Under the pieces are notes generated by a model. It did no database searches. It had not been told where the DNA came from and saw nothing but the letters and a program-made list of their open reading frames with translations. From Bacilli bacterium (GTDB lineage Bacteria > Bacillota_I > Bacilli_A > RF39 > UBA660): 64,000 nt of DNA. How positions within the stretch are numbered: position 1 is the stretch's first letter; each line of letters starts with the position of its first letter. A program made the position numbers and the translations under genes. The stretch spans positions 103,699 through 167,698 of the forward strand of contig JAFXZC010000009.1 of assembly GCA_017541445.1 (NCBI GenBank), given 5' to 3'. Below are positions 57,229-64,000 of the stretch, piece after piece.

Positions 57229-58542
57229 ATGGCTGATATTAGAATATACAAAAGAGGAAAAGTATATCAATATCAATTTGAAATTGCCTCTCAAGGAGGA
57301 AAAAGAAAGTATATTAATAAGAGTGGCTTTAAAACTAGAGCAGAAGCTCATAAGGAAGGAGTAATAGCATATAACAATTACTACAATGTAGGTAAGAAGA
57401 TTCAAACACAAGATATGTCATATTCTGACTTTTTAGATTATTGGTTAGATACATATTCTAATTTAAATTGCAAATATGCAACAATAATGACATATAACAA
57501 TATTATTAAGAATCATTTAAAACCAAATATAGGACATTATAGAATATCCCATATTGATTCTAAAACGATTCAAGAGTTCATAAATGATTTATATGTTAAA
57601 CATGGATTCTCAAAATGGTATTTAAAAAACATATTAAAAGTAATAAAAGGATCATTTAAATATGCATATTATAATTTAGGATATATTTCTGATAATCCTG
57701 CTGAAAGAGTTCATATACCTAAATATGATGTCGTTACTGGAGATCCTGCTCATATTTTTACTCAAGAAGAAGTAGAAAGAATATTAGAAAGATTTAAAGA
57801 TACACATTCTATTTATTATTCATTTCTTACAGCGTACTATACGGGAATGAGAGTATCAGAATGTTATGCATTAACATGGGATTGTATTGATTTTGAAAAG
57901 AAAACTATAACAATAAATAAAAACATTATTAAGAAAAATCAATTTGGCTTACCTAAAAGGAAGAATATTACAAAAGGTCATTCAGTTGGAGTTTGGTATT
58001 ATGGCACATGTAAGAATGAACAAAGTAGAAGAACAATATCAATAGGAGATAGATTAGTAAAAGCATTAAAAGAATACAAAAAGGAACAAGAAGAAAATAG
58101 AAAGTTTTATGGAGATGCTTATCTAAAACACTATGAAAAAAGAGTAATAAATGAAATAACGAATAAAGAGGAGATAAAGATAGTTGATGCCAAAGCAGAA
58201 CTAGAACTTGCATTACCTGAAGCTCAATTAGTGTTTATCAAAGAGAATGGACAATTTTTAGGAACAGATTCATGCAAGTATGCTTTCAAAGTAATTCATT
58301 ATGAATTAGGAATACCTTGCAGATTTCATGACTTTAGAGATACACATGCTACAAGATTGATAGAACAGGGCGCTGATATTAAAGCTGTGTCCAAAAGATT
58401 AGGACACTCGACCATTATGACTACTTATAATATTTATGTTAGAGTGACAGATAAAATGGAAACAGATACAGTTGATAAATTTGAAGATTATACCAATACA
58501 TTAGATATCCCCAATACGGTGGATAAACCATATTTAGACTAA
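57229..58542 (+). CDS. int: Tyrosine recombinase (integrase), first copy
   Basis: 437 residues from the ATG at 57229 (AAAGGTG upstream). N-terminal arm-DNA-binding domain (RIYKRGKVYQYQFEIA), SAM-like core-binding domain, catalytic domain with Arg in TGMRVSE, HxxR in HDFRDTHATRL, LGHS and the final Tyr in YNIYVR. All catalytic residues appear present. About half identical by eye to the second integrase at 60185. It faces inward from the left end, as expected next to attL. Confidence 0.93.
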   Translation: MADIRIYKRGKVYQYQFEIASQGGKRKYINKSGFKTRAEAHKEGVIAYNNYYNVGKKIQTQDMSYSDFLDYWLDTYSNLNCKYATIMTYNNIIKNHLKPNIGHYRISHIDSKTIQEFINDLYVKHGFSKWYLKNILKVIKGSFKYAYYNLGYISDNPAERVHIPKYDVVTGDPAHIFTQEEVERILERFKDTHSIYYSFLTAYYTGMRVSECYALTWDCIDFEKKTITINKNIIKKNQFGLPKRKNITKGHSVGVWYYGTCKNEQSRRTISIGDRLVKALKEYKKEQEENRKFYGDAYLKHYEKRVINEITNKEEIKIVDAKAELELALPEAQLVFIKENGQFLGTDSCKYAFKVIHYELGIPCRFHDFRDTHATRLIEQGADIKAVSKRLGHSTIMTTYNIYVRVTDKMETDTVDKFEDYTNTLDIPNTVDKPYLD

Positions 58543-58546
58543 ACAC

Positions 58547-58574
58547 TTGCAATTTTATAAAAAAGTGTTATTAT
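58547..58574 (+). promoter_or_regulatory. Promoter for the leader-peptide unit
   Basis: TTGCAA at 58547-58552 and TATTAT at 58569-58574 with a 16-base spacer. Confidence 0.5.
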
Positions 58575-58607
58575 AAAAAGCAATTAATTAATTGGAGCTG
58601 ATGTCTA

Positions 58608-58685
58608 ATGAGAAATAAAGCACTTTTAATTTATACACGAAAACAATTTATAGGATTAATTAATAAATTCACAGAGAGAATTTGA
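58608..58685 (+). CDS. Possible 25-residue leader peptide
   Basis: A short frame (MRNKALLIYTRKQFIGL...) between a promoter and a hairpin. The ribosome binding site is weak. It ends at the hairpin's left stem, so it may act as an attenuation leader for the gene at 58725. It may not be translated. Confidence 0.35.
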   Translation: MRNKALLIYTRKQFIGLINKFTERI

Positions 58686-58712
58686 CTTTAATGTCACTTT
58701 CTCTCTTTTTTG
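58673..58712 (+). terminator. Terminator/attenuator hairpin
   Basis: Stem AGAGAGAA/TTCTCTCT with an inner GAC/GTC pair, then T6. It lies 13 bases before the next start. Confidence 0.65.
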
Positions 58713-58724
58713 TTGGAGGGTTTT

Positions 58725-59327
58725 ATGGTTAAGTACGATAAAAATGGAAATTTAGAAACTGCTTTGCTAAATGATGATGGTACATTAAGTGAGAGAATAA
58801 TAGAAAGTTATGATTATATAAAACTAAAGAATGATTTTAATCGTATTTTAGAAATAATGGAGATTAATTTGATTCATCATCAAATATACAAAGAACAATT
58901 GAAATATGAAATAGATGATAATTTAGAATTTAAATTGTTTTTTGATAATAATGAAGAGTATTGTAAAGAATTATCAAGAAATGGAATGAATGGAGTTATT
59001 ACTTATTCAATGCAATATTATGATTCAAGTACTTCAGCATGCCAAAAACTATTGGCACAAGTAAAAAATGCATGGGGTTATTTAAATGAAGTAGAAAGAT
59101 TCATTATTAAAAGTCTAGAATTCGATAAACCACCTCTCACAAATGAAGATTTAGAAGATCTATTATCTACTTACAAAAATAAGCTTTTCATATATAAAAA
59201 ATCTGGATATATAAAATTAGGAACTAGTCTAAAATTAGGAAGTAATAATCTAGAGCCTGAAAAAGCAAAAAAAGACTTATATGATTATCTTAAATGGTAT
59301 CATGAAGTAAATAATTTAAATAAATAG
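58725..59327 (+). CDS. Hypothetical element-encoded protein
   Basis: 200 residues from ATG 58725 with a strong GGAGGG. Mostly helical. The C-terminal third (VERFIIKSLEF ... KKSGYIKLGTSLKLGS) loosely recalls sigma-region-4/ArpU-like phage regulators, but the match is weak and I do not assign a function. It lies in the mobile element, after a possible attenuator. Confidence 0.5.
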   Translation: MVKYDKNGNLETALLNDDGTLSERIIESYDYIKLKNDFNRILEIMEINLIHHQIYKEQLKYEIDDNLEFKLFFDNNEEYCKELSRNGMNGVITYSMQYYDSSTSACQKLLAQVKNAWGYLNEVERFIIKSLEFDKPPLTNEDLEDLLSTYKNKLFIYKKSGYIKLGTSLKLGSNNLEPEKAKKDLYDYLKWYHEVNNLNK

Positions 59328-59351
59328 GAAAAATTTAGGAAAAACGGCAAG

Positions 59352-59382
59352 AAATCTTTAGGATAAACCTAGAGATTTTTTT
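59352..59382 (+). terminator. Rho-independent terminator
   Basis: Stem AAATCTTTAGG/CCTAGAGATTT with loop ATAAA, followed by T7. Confidence 0.8.
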
Positions 59383-59464
59383 GACATGGAGTAAATGAAC
59401 GTTCTCCTAGATAATGATATTGAACAGAGGCCGAAGTTCAGTAATTTAGAAAAGGAGAAATAAA

Positions 59465-59953
59465 ATGAAAGACGATTACATAGTGATATATGCGATAGTA
59501 CCAAAATATATCTATGAAACCAAATTATTAACACCAGAAGAAAAGCTTATTGCTGAACGTATAATTTATTTATGCAAAAAGGAAGGATATTGTTGGATAA
59601 CAAATAGAGCATTAGCAGAAATGTATCATATAACAGTTGATACAGCTTCTAAACACATTAGAAAATTAGAGAGAATTGGATTAATAAAGTGTGCTTATGA
59701 TCACAACGATAAAAATACCAAACGTATCATTCGATTGGTAGAGGACATATGGAATAAATGGTCTATAAGAAATAGTTCAAATAGACTAGATAATATAGAT
59801 TATTCAGACAAACATAATAATAAATATAATAAAAAGATAGAATATGAAGATAATACACCAGAATGGATTAAACATCCAGAAATGTGTAAGTCAGAGCCAC
59901 CAACACCAGAAGAGCTCGCTGAATTTGAAGCAATATTAGCGGAGTTTAAGTAA
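59465..59953 (+). CDS. Winged-helix HTH protein of the element
   Basis: 162 residues with an N-terminal winged helix (LTPEEKLIAERIIYL ... WITNRALAEMYHI ... TASKHIRKLERIGLI), as in HTH_36 / replication-initiator N-terminal domains. The C-terminal half is variable and acidic. It could regulate the element or act in its replication. The stop overlaps the next start. Confidence 0.7.
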   Translation: MKDDYIVIYAIVPKYIYETKLLTPEEKLIAERIIYLCKKEGYCWITNRALAEMYHITVDTASKHIRKLERIGLIKCAYDHNDKNTKRIIRLVEDIWNKWSIRNSSNRLDNIDYSDKHNNKYNKKIEYEDNTPEWIKHPEMCKSEPPTPEELAEFEAILAEFK

Positions 59954-60192
59954 TGGAAGATAGATTAATATATACAGTACAAGAAGTTGCTAGTATTCTT
60001 CATTCGAGTCCAAATTATATTTATGAACTTATTAGAAAAGGATATTTACCAGCAATAAAACTTGGAAGTTTAAAAGTATTAAAGCAAACTCTTGAAAGAT
60101 TCTTAATTCAAAATGAAGGAAAAGACTTATCAGATATTAATAACATAAGGAAATTAGTTACTAATATTGAAATAGAGGTACAGAATGGCTGA
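59953..60192 (+). CDS. xis: Excisionase-like DNA-binding protein
   Basis: 79 residues with an HTH_17 (MerR-like) fold: YTVQEVASILHSSPNYIYEL and RKGYLPAIKLGSLKVL. Such small proteins upstream of integrases are usually excisionases. It overlaps the second integrase by 8 bases. Confidence 0.8.
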   Translation: MEDRLIYTVQEVASILHSSPNYIYELIRKGYLPAIKLGSLKVLKQTLERFLIQNEGKDLSDINNIRKLVTNIEIEVQNG

Positions 60193-61471
60193 AGTAAGAA
60201 TAACGAAGAGAGGAGAAGTATATCAATATCAATTTGAAATAGCTCCAGTTAAAGGTAAAAGAAAATATATAAATAAAAGTGGTTTTAAAACTAAAGCAGA
60301 AGCTATTGAAGCAGGAAATATTGCTTATACAGAATATATCAATGCTGGGAAGCCTTTTAAAGAATCAAAACTATCATATAGTGATTATTTAGACTATTGG
60401 TTAGATAATTATTGTAAGAATAATCTAAAATACAACACAATAGAATCTTATAGAACAATTATTAATAAATATATAAAACCAAAAATAGGAAAATATAGAA
60501 TATCCTCACTTACAAGCGTAGCATTAAATAAATTCATAACTGAAATAGTAAATGAATATGATTTCTCTAGAGAGTACTTTAAGAATCTTTTAAAGGTTCT
60601 TAAAGGCTCATTTAGAGAAGCATGTAATTCTTATGGAATTATTAAATATAATCCATCATTGACCCTTAGATTGCCTAAAATTGATAAATATGATAATGAT
60701 GTTAAACATTTATATACAAAAGAGGAAATAGATATCATTTTAGAAAAGTTTAAAGACAATGAACCATTCATCTGTGCTTTTCTTACATCTTGTTTTACAG
60801 GAATGAGAACTGGTGAGGTGTTTGCATTAACATGGGAAGATATAGATTTAGAAGCTGGAACAATAAATGTTCAGCATAGTATTTATGATAAACCAAAAGA
60901 TAAATTTGGAAGATGGTATCTTGGATCAACAAAGACCATATCTGGCCAAAGAAAGATTTATATTGGAGATACACTAAAAATAGCATTAACAAACTACAAG
61001 CAAATGCAGAAAAAACTACAAAGACTTTATGGGAATGAATATAAGTATTATCACATTGAAGAAGTGAAAAACGAATATGGCAAAGTTGTTGAAAAAAGAA
61101 TAGTTGCTAACAACAATAATGATAATTATAAAAACATAAATTTAGTGTTTACTAGAAGAGATGGAACTTATACAGGAACGGATTTAATAAGATATCCATA
61201 CAAAGTAATTCATGAGAAACTTGGAATTGAGAAGTGTAGATTCTATGACTTAAGAGGGACATACGCAACAAAAGTCTTAAATAGTGGAACAGAAATAAAA
61301 GAAGTAGCTAGTCTATTGGGACACAGAAATGTAGAAACAACAGAAAACTATTACATTAGAAGTATAGAAGATAATAGAAGAAATGCAGTTAATGAATTTG
61401 ATAGTAAAAATACGACAGATGTTATAAAAAGTGTAATAGGATTTCAAATAAAAGAAGGTGAATCAGTATGA
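60185..61471 (+). CDS. int: Tyrosine recombinase (integrase), second copy
   Basis: 428 residues. Same architecture as the integrase at 57229, including the near-identical N-terminal start (KRGEVYQYQFEIA vs KRGKVYQYQFEIA). Catalytic Arg in TGMRTGE, LGHR and Tyr in ENYYIR are present, but the HxxR motif reads YDLR, so the His is Tyr. xis and mob genes flank it with overlaps. Confidence 0.9.
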   Translation: MAEVRITKRGEVYQYQFEIAPVKGKRKYINKSGFKTKAEAIEAGNIAYTEYINAGKPFKESKLSYSDYLDYWLDNYCKNNLKYNTIESYRTIINKYIKPKIGKYRISSLTSVALNKFITEIVNEYDFSREYFKNLLKVLKGSFREACNSYGIIKYNPSLTLRLPKIDKYDNDVKHLYTKEEIDIILEKFKDNEPFICAFLTSCFTGMRTGEVFALTWEDIDLEAGTINVQHSIYDKPKDKFGRWYLGSTKTISGQRKIYIGDTLKIALTNYKQMQKKLQRLYGNEYKYYHIEEVKNEYGKVVEKRIVANNNNDNYKNINLVFTRRDGTYTGTDLIRYPYKVIHEKLGIEKCRFYDLRGTYATKVLNSGTEIKEVASLLGHRNVETTENYYIRSIEDNRRNAVNEFDSKNTTDVIKSVIGFQIKEGESV

Positions 61472-62679
61472 ATTATGCAATATTCAGAAGTGAACCTATA
61501 TATACATTAAATGATCTTGCTCAAATCGGATCTCACAATAAAAGAGAAAAAAAAGCATATAAATCAAATCCAGATATTAAACTCGAAAAGACTAAAGATA
61601 ATATAGAATTAGTTTCATTAGATATGAAATATGTAAAAGGATTTTATGAGAAGACAAAAGAGTATAGAAAAGAACATGAGGAAAGAATGAAAACCGAAAG
61701 AGAAGATAGACAAAAGACCTTTAGACAGATGTTAGATAAATCCAAGAGTGTAGTAGCTGATGAAATGATATTTACTACTACACCTGGATTCTTTGATGGC
61801 AAAAGCAAAGAGGAAATTAAAAAATGGGCAGATACATGTATGGAATTTGTTTATAATGATTTAGGATATACAAAAGAACAAGTATTACATGCAACAGTTC
61901 ATATGGATGAAAAAACACCTCATATACATTGTGTAGTAATTCCATTAATAAAAAAGCTAGATAAAAGGACAAATACAGAACGATATACCATCTCTAAAAA
62001 ACAATATATCCACGACAAGAATCATCTAAGTGATTTACAAGATAAATATTGTGAAAGATTAAATAGAGATGGATTTGAATTAGAAAGAGGTATTAAAAAC
62101 AGTGATACAGAACATATATCGATAAAAGACTTTAAAAAGATAACTAGAAGTCTAGATAATCAATTAGAAGTGAGAAATGAAAAATTGGATGTAGCCATTT
62201 CAGAACTTGAAAACAATATGAAAAGTAATAAGACAGTCATGTTTGATAAGGATTCAGTAAAAATAAAAAAAGAGACATTTGAGTCTATGAATAAAGTGAT
62301 AAATGAATCTAAAAAGCTAAATGGACTGAAACCTAAAATGAAAAAGGTTATCGATAATATGGAATACTATACCAGCAATTATAAAAAGACTTTTAATGAT
62401 AATAAGAAATTAAATAAAGAAATAAACGGATTAAATATAAAAGTTGAGCAATTAGAAACCAAACGAACAGCTTTAGAGCAAACATTACATACTTTAAAAG
62501 TGCTATTACGAGAAGTGATGGATTTTATAGTTTCAATAATAGAAAAAGGATTTTTACCAGATAAAGAACGTGAATATTGCGAAAAACAATTTGGAGAACA
62601 TATGAAATGCAAGCCAAGGCAATTATATGTTGAGTACAAATCAAAGCATAAAGATAAAGGAGATGATTTATCCTTATAA
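61468..62679 (+). CDS. mob: MobV-family relaxase (plasmid mobilization protein, Pre/Mob)
   Basis: 403 residues. N-terminal GSHNKRE places the MobV nucleophile-like His, and HMDEKTPHIHCVVIP is the HUH-type metal motif of MobV. The middle carries long coiled-coil segments (EISKKKLDVAIS..., IKVEQLETK). It nicks DNA at oriT during mobilization by a helper conjugative element. It overlaps the second integrase by 4 bases (ATGA). Confidence 0.92.
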   Translation: MNYAIFRSEPIYTLNDLAQIGSHNKREKKAYKSNPDIKLEKTKDNIELVSLDMKYVKGFYEKTKEYRKEHEERMKTEREDRQKTFRQMLDKSKSVVADEMIFTTTPGFFDGKSKEEIKKWADTCMEFVYNDLGYTKEQVLHATVHMDEKTPHIHCVVIPLIKKLDKRTNTERYTISKKQYIHDKNHLSDLQDKYCERLNRDGFELERGIKNSDTEHISIKDFKKITRSLDNQLEVRNEKLDVAISELENNMKSNKTVMFDKDSVKIKKETFESMNKVINESKKLNGLKPKMKKVIDNMEYYTSNYKKTFNDNKKLNKEINGLNIKVEQLETKRTALEQTLHTLKVLLREVMDFIVSIIEKGFLPDKEREYCEKQFGEHMKCKPRQLYVEYKSKHKDKGDDLSL

Positions 62680-62689
62680 GACTATCTTT

Positions 62690-62735
62690 AAGACAAGATA
62701 GTAACACACTATGATATTGGCAGAGCCAATAACAA
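62690..62735 (-). other. pMV158-like origin of transfer
   Basis: On the minus strand 62713-62697 reads CATAGTGTGTTACTATC, including TAGTGTG-TTA, the pMV158/pT181 MobV nick core, flanked by inverted repeats. Hairpins ACTATCTT/AAGATAGT (62690-62700 region) and ATTGGC/GCCAAT follow. It lies 18 bases after the mob stop. Core recognised from memory. Confidence 0.65.
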
Positions 62736-62770
62736 TGTGTGCCAAGGATAAACCCTTTGGAATCCCATTA

Positions 62771-62818
62771 AGCACCAATACTACAAACTATCGTAAGTAG
62801 TAAAGGTGCCTTTTTTAT
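62771..62818 (+). terminator. Terminator at the right side of the element
   Basis: Stem GCACC/GGTGC with an inner ACTAC/GTAGT pair, followed by T6. The rest of the 62820-63040 gap shows no gene; the element's right end probably lies here. Confidence 0.75.
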
Positions 62819-63042
62819 TTCATCATCGAGATTCATAAAAAAGAAAAATACTATCGCCACTTTCATTGCTAAAGCAACAAAACGTGCCACGTATTTTTAA
62901 TTTCAAATTACTTAAAATGAAACGTAATTTGCTCGTAATATAAATAATATTCCGATGGTTCACTAAATTCAACAAATGTATAATAAATAGAGATGAAAAT
63001 TATAATATCTATGTTATAATATTTTCAAAGGAGGAACTTTAG

Positions 63043-63588
63043 ATGAAAAAGAAATTTTTAGTAGGTTTATTAGCAGTTGTTATGTGTTTTGCATTAGTTG
63101 GATGTGGTAAAACTGAAAACAAAGATTCAGGAAATGGTGGTTCAACTAATAATGGTGGTTCATCTGAAAACAGTGGTTCAACAGCAATTTCAGATATCAG
63201 CACAAGTAATTATGTTAATGTAACTAAAACTAATTTTGGAATTGATCCAAGTGTATCAGGTTTAAAAATTAGTAAAGCTAAAGCACAAGGTAGTTCACAA
63301 ATTACTTTAGTTTATTCTATCGAAAGCGGTTCAGAAGAAGAACTAGTAAAAGCATTCTTTGAAAAATGCTTAAATGCTTCTGATGATAAAGCTGTTTATA
63401 GACAAGAATGGCCAAATGATGGTGGATATAATGTAACAGTTGGAGAAAAAGTTACTAGCTGGAGTTCGTGGCTACAAGACGAAGCTTATGATCAAAACTG
63501 GTTCTACAAAGTTGGTGGAAAGACTATTGCATTTGGTGGTAGTGAACAATCTGGAAAGACTTTTGAAGTAACAATCAATTTTAAATAG
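63043..63588 (+). CDS. Hypothetical lipoprotein
   Basis: 181 residues. Signal peptide with lipobox LVGCGK (Cys 20), then a Ser/Gly/Asn-rich linker (NGGSTNNGGSSENSGS), then a small domain with conserved Trp residues (SWSSWLQDEAYDQNW). Surface-anchored; function unknown. RBS GGAGGA. It could be native or lie just outside the element. Confidence 0.7.
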   Translation: MKKKFLVGLLAVVMCFALVGCGKTENKDSGNGGSTNNGGSSENSGSTAISDISTSNYVNVTKTNFGIDPSVSGLKISKAKAQGSSQITLVYSIESGSEEELVKAFFEKCLNASDDKAVYRQEWPNDGGYNVTVGEKVTSWSSWLQDEAYDQNWFYKVGGKTIAFGGSEQSGKTFEVTINFK

Positions 63589-63616
63589 TATAAGAGCTCC
63601 ATTTGGAGCTTTTAAA
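63589..63616 (+). terminator. Rho-independent terminator
   Basis: Stem GAGCTCC/GGAGCTT followed by a short T run after the lipoprotein gene. Confidence 0.65.
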
Positions 63617-63692
63617 ATGATCAGAAGATTAAGACATTCCGAATAATAAAATTATAAATACATGATATAATTAATATGTAGGTGGTAATAAT

Positions 63693-63980
63693 ATGAATAA
63701 AAATATTAGTATATGTGGTTTGGATTGTAGTAAATGTTATTGTTTTGAAAATAAAATGTGTATTGGTTGTAATGCTTGCAAAGGAATAGTTTTTCATACA
63801 GGTGGTAAGGAATGTGCAATATATAATTGTTGTGTAACAAAACATGGCTTTAATAATTGTTTAGAATGTAAAGAAATTCCTTGTGATATATGGAAAAATA
63901 CTCGTGATCCAAAATATACAAATGAAGAATTTGAAAATATTATAAATGAAAGAATTGAAACATTAAAAAATATCAAATAA
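63693..63980 (+). CDS. DUF3795 cysteine-rich protein
   Basis: 95 residues with many cysteines in zinc-finger-like spacing: SICGLDCSKCYCF, MCIGCNACKG, ECAIYNCC, CLECKEIPCD. The pattern matches DUF3795 small proteins. The function is unknown. RBS GGTGG. Cysteine content favours metal binding. Confidence 0.8.
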   Translation: MNKNISICGLDCSKCYCFENKMCIGCNACKGIVFHTGGKECAIYNCCVTKHGFNNCLECKEIPCDIWKNTRDPKYTNEEFENIINERIETLKNIK

Positions 63981-64000
63981 AAGAAGTCGGAAACTTTTGA

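Noticed and set aside
62820..63040. Right attachment repeat matching the left CCGATAAA core
   Set aside because: I searched by eye and found no convincing long direct repeat, so the right boundary is left open.

Overview
The window is a very AT-rich bacterial chromosome segment centred on the replication origin. The standard genetic code is used: Trp is TGG and TGA acts as a stop. Gene content and order are Bacillota-like: dnaA-dnaN, recF-gyrB-gyrA, an SRP RNA next to tadA-dnaX-ebfC-recR, rpmH-rnpA-yidC-jag-mnmE-mnmG-rsmG-noc, rpoE (delta subunit), spoVG, ricT and comK. Small genes, tight spacing and low G+C suggest an uncultured gut lineage of Bacilli near the Mollicutes/Erysipelotrichia (RF39-like). 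That placement is inference, not a measurement. No tRNA, rRNA or CRISPR array was seen.

Left arm (1-35.8 kb): every gene lies on the minus strand, transcribed away from oriC. Reading outward from the origin: dnaA, dnaN, comK (where Bacillus has the S4-domain gene yaaA), recF, gyrB, gyrA, a 350-base spacer with five parS-like palindromes, SRP RNA, tadA, dnaX, ebfC, recR, holB, ricT, a trmN6-like methylase, pth and mfd. Next comes a methionine-type T-box leader before dut-metG, then a cluster of Noc boxes, tatD, rsmA, a PAP2 phosphatase, spoVG, a DivIC/FtsL-like gene, ispH, an unusual PRPP synthetase, nrdG, the ecfA-ecfA-ecfT-truA-rplM-rpsI housekeeping cluster, four poorly known membrane or hydrolase genes, and a partial GH10-like gene cut by the window edge.

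Origin (about 34.3-36.1 kb): DnaA boxes lie on both sides of dnaA, giving a bipartite oriC as in Bacillus.

Right arm (36.1-57 kb): every gene is on the plus strand. After rpmH-rnpA-yidC-jag come two perfect Noc boxes, mnmE-mnmG-rsmG and a 517-residue Noc-type ParB-family protein with no ParA beside it. Then follow ywiB-argS, rpoE, prfA-prmC and murA. A promoter-driven, roughly 480-base noncoding RNA follows, immediately before a four-helix membrane protein that looks like OapA; I read this pair as a divergent OLE RNA ribonucleoprotein system. Next are rpmE, a TMEM43-like protein, an ATP-grasp enzyme, rpiB, a DUF1146 protein, hpf and secA.

Mobile region (57.0-62.9 kb): an integrative mobilizable element sits behind secA. 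It carries two paralogous tyrosine integrases, an excisionase-like protein, an HTH protein, a MobV relaxase and, just after the relaxase, a pMV158-like nick site. The window ends with a lipoprotein gene and a DUF3795 gene.

The observations most worth following up are the OLE-like RNA with OapA, the Noc protein with its matching Noc boxes and separate parS cluster, comK embedded in the origin cluster, and the ECF transporter whose two ATPases have degenerate ATP-site motifs.
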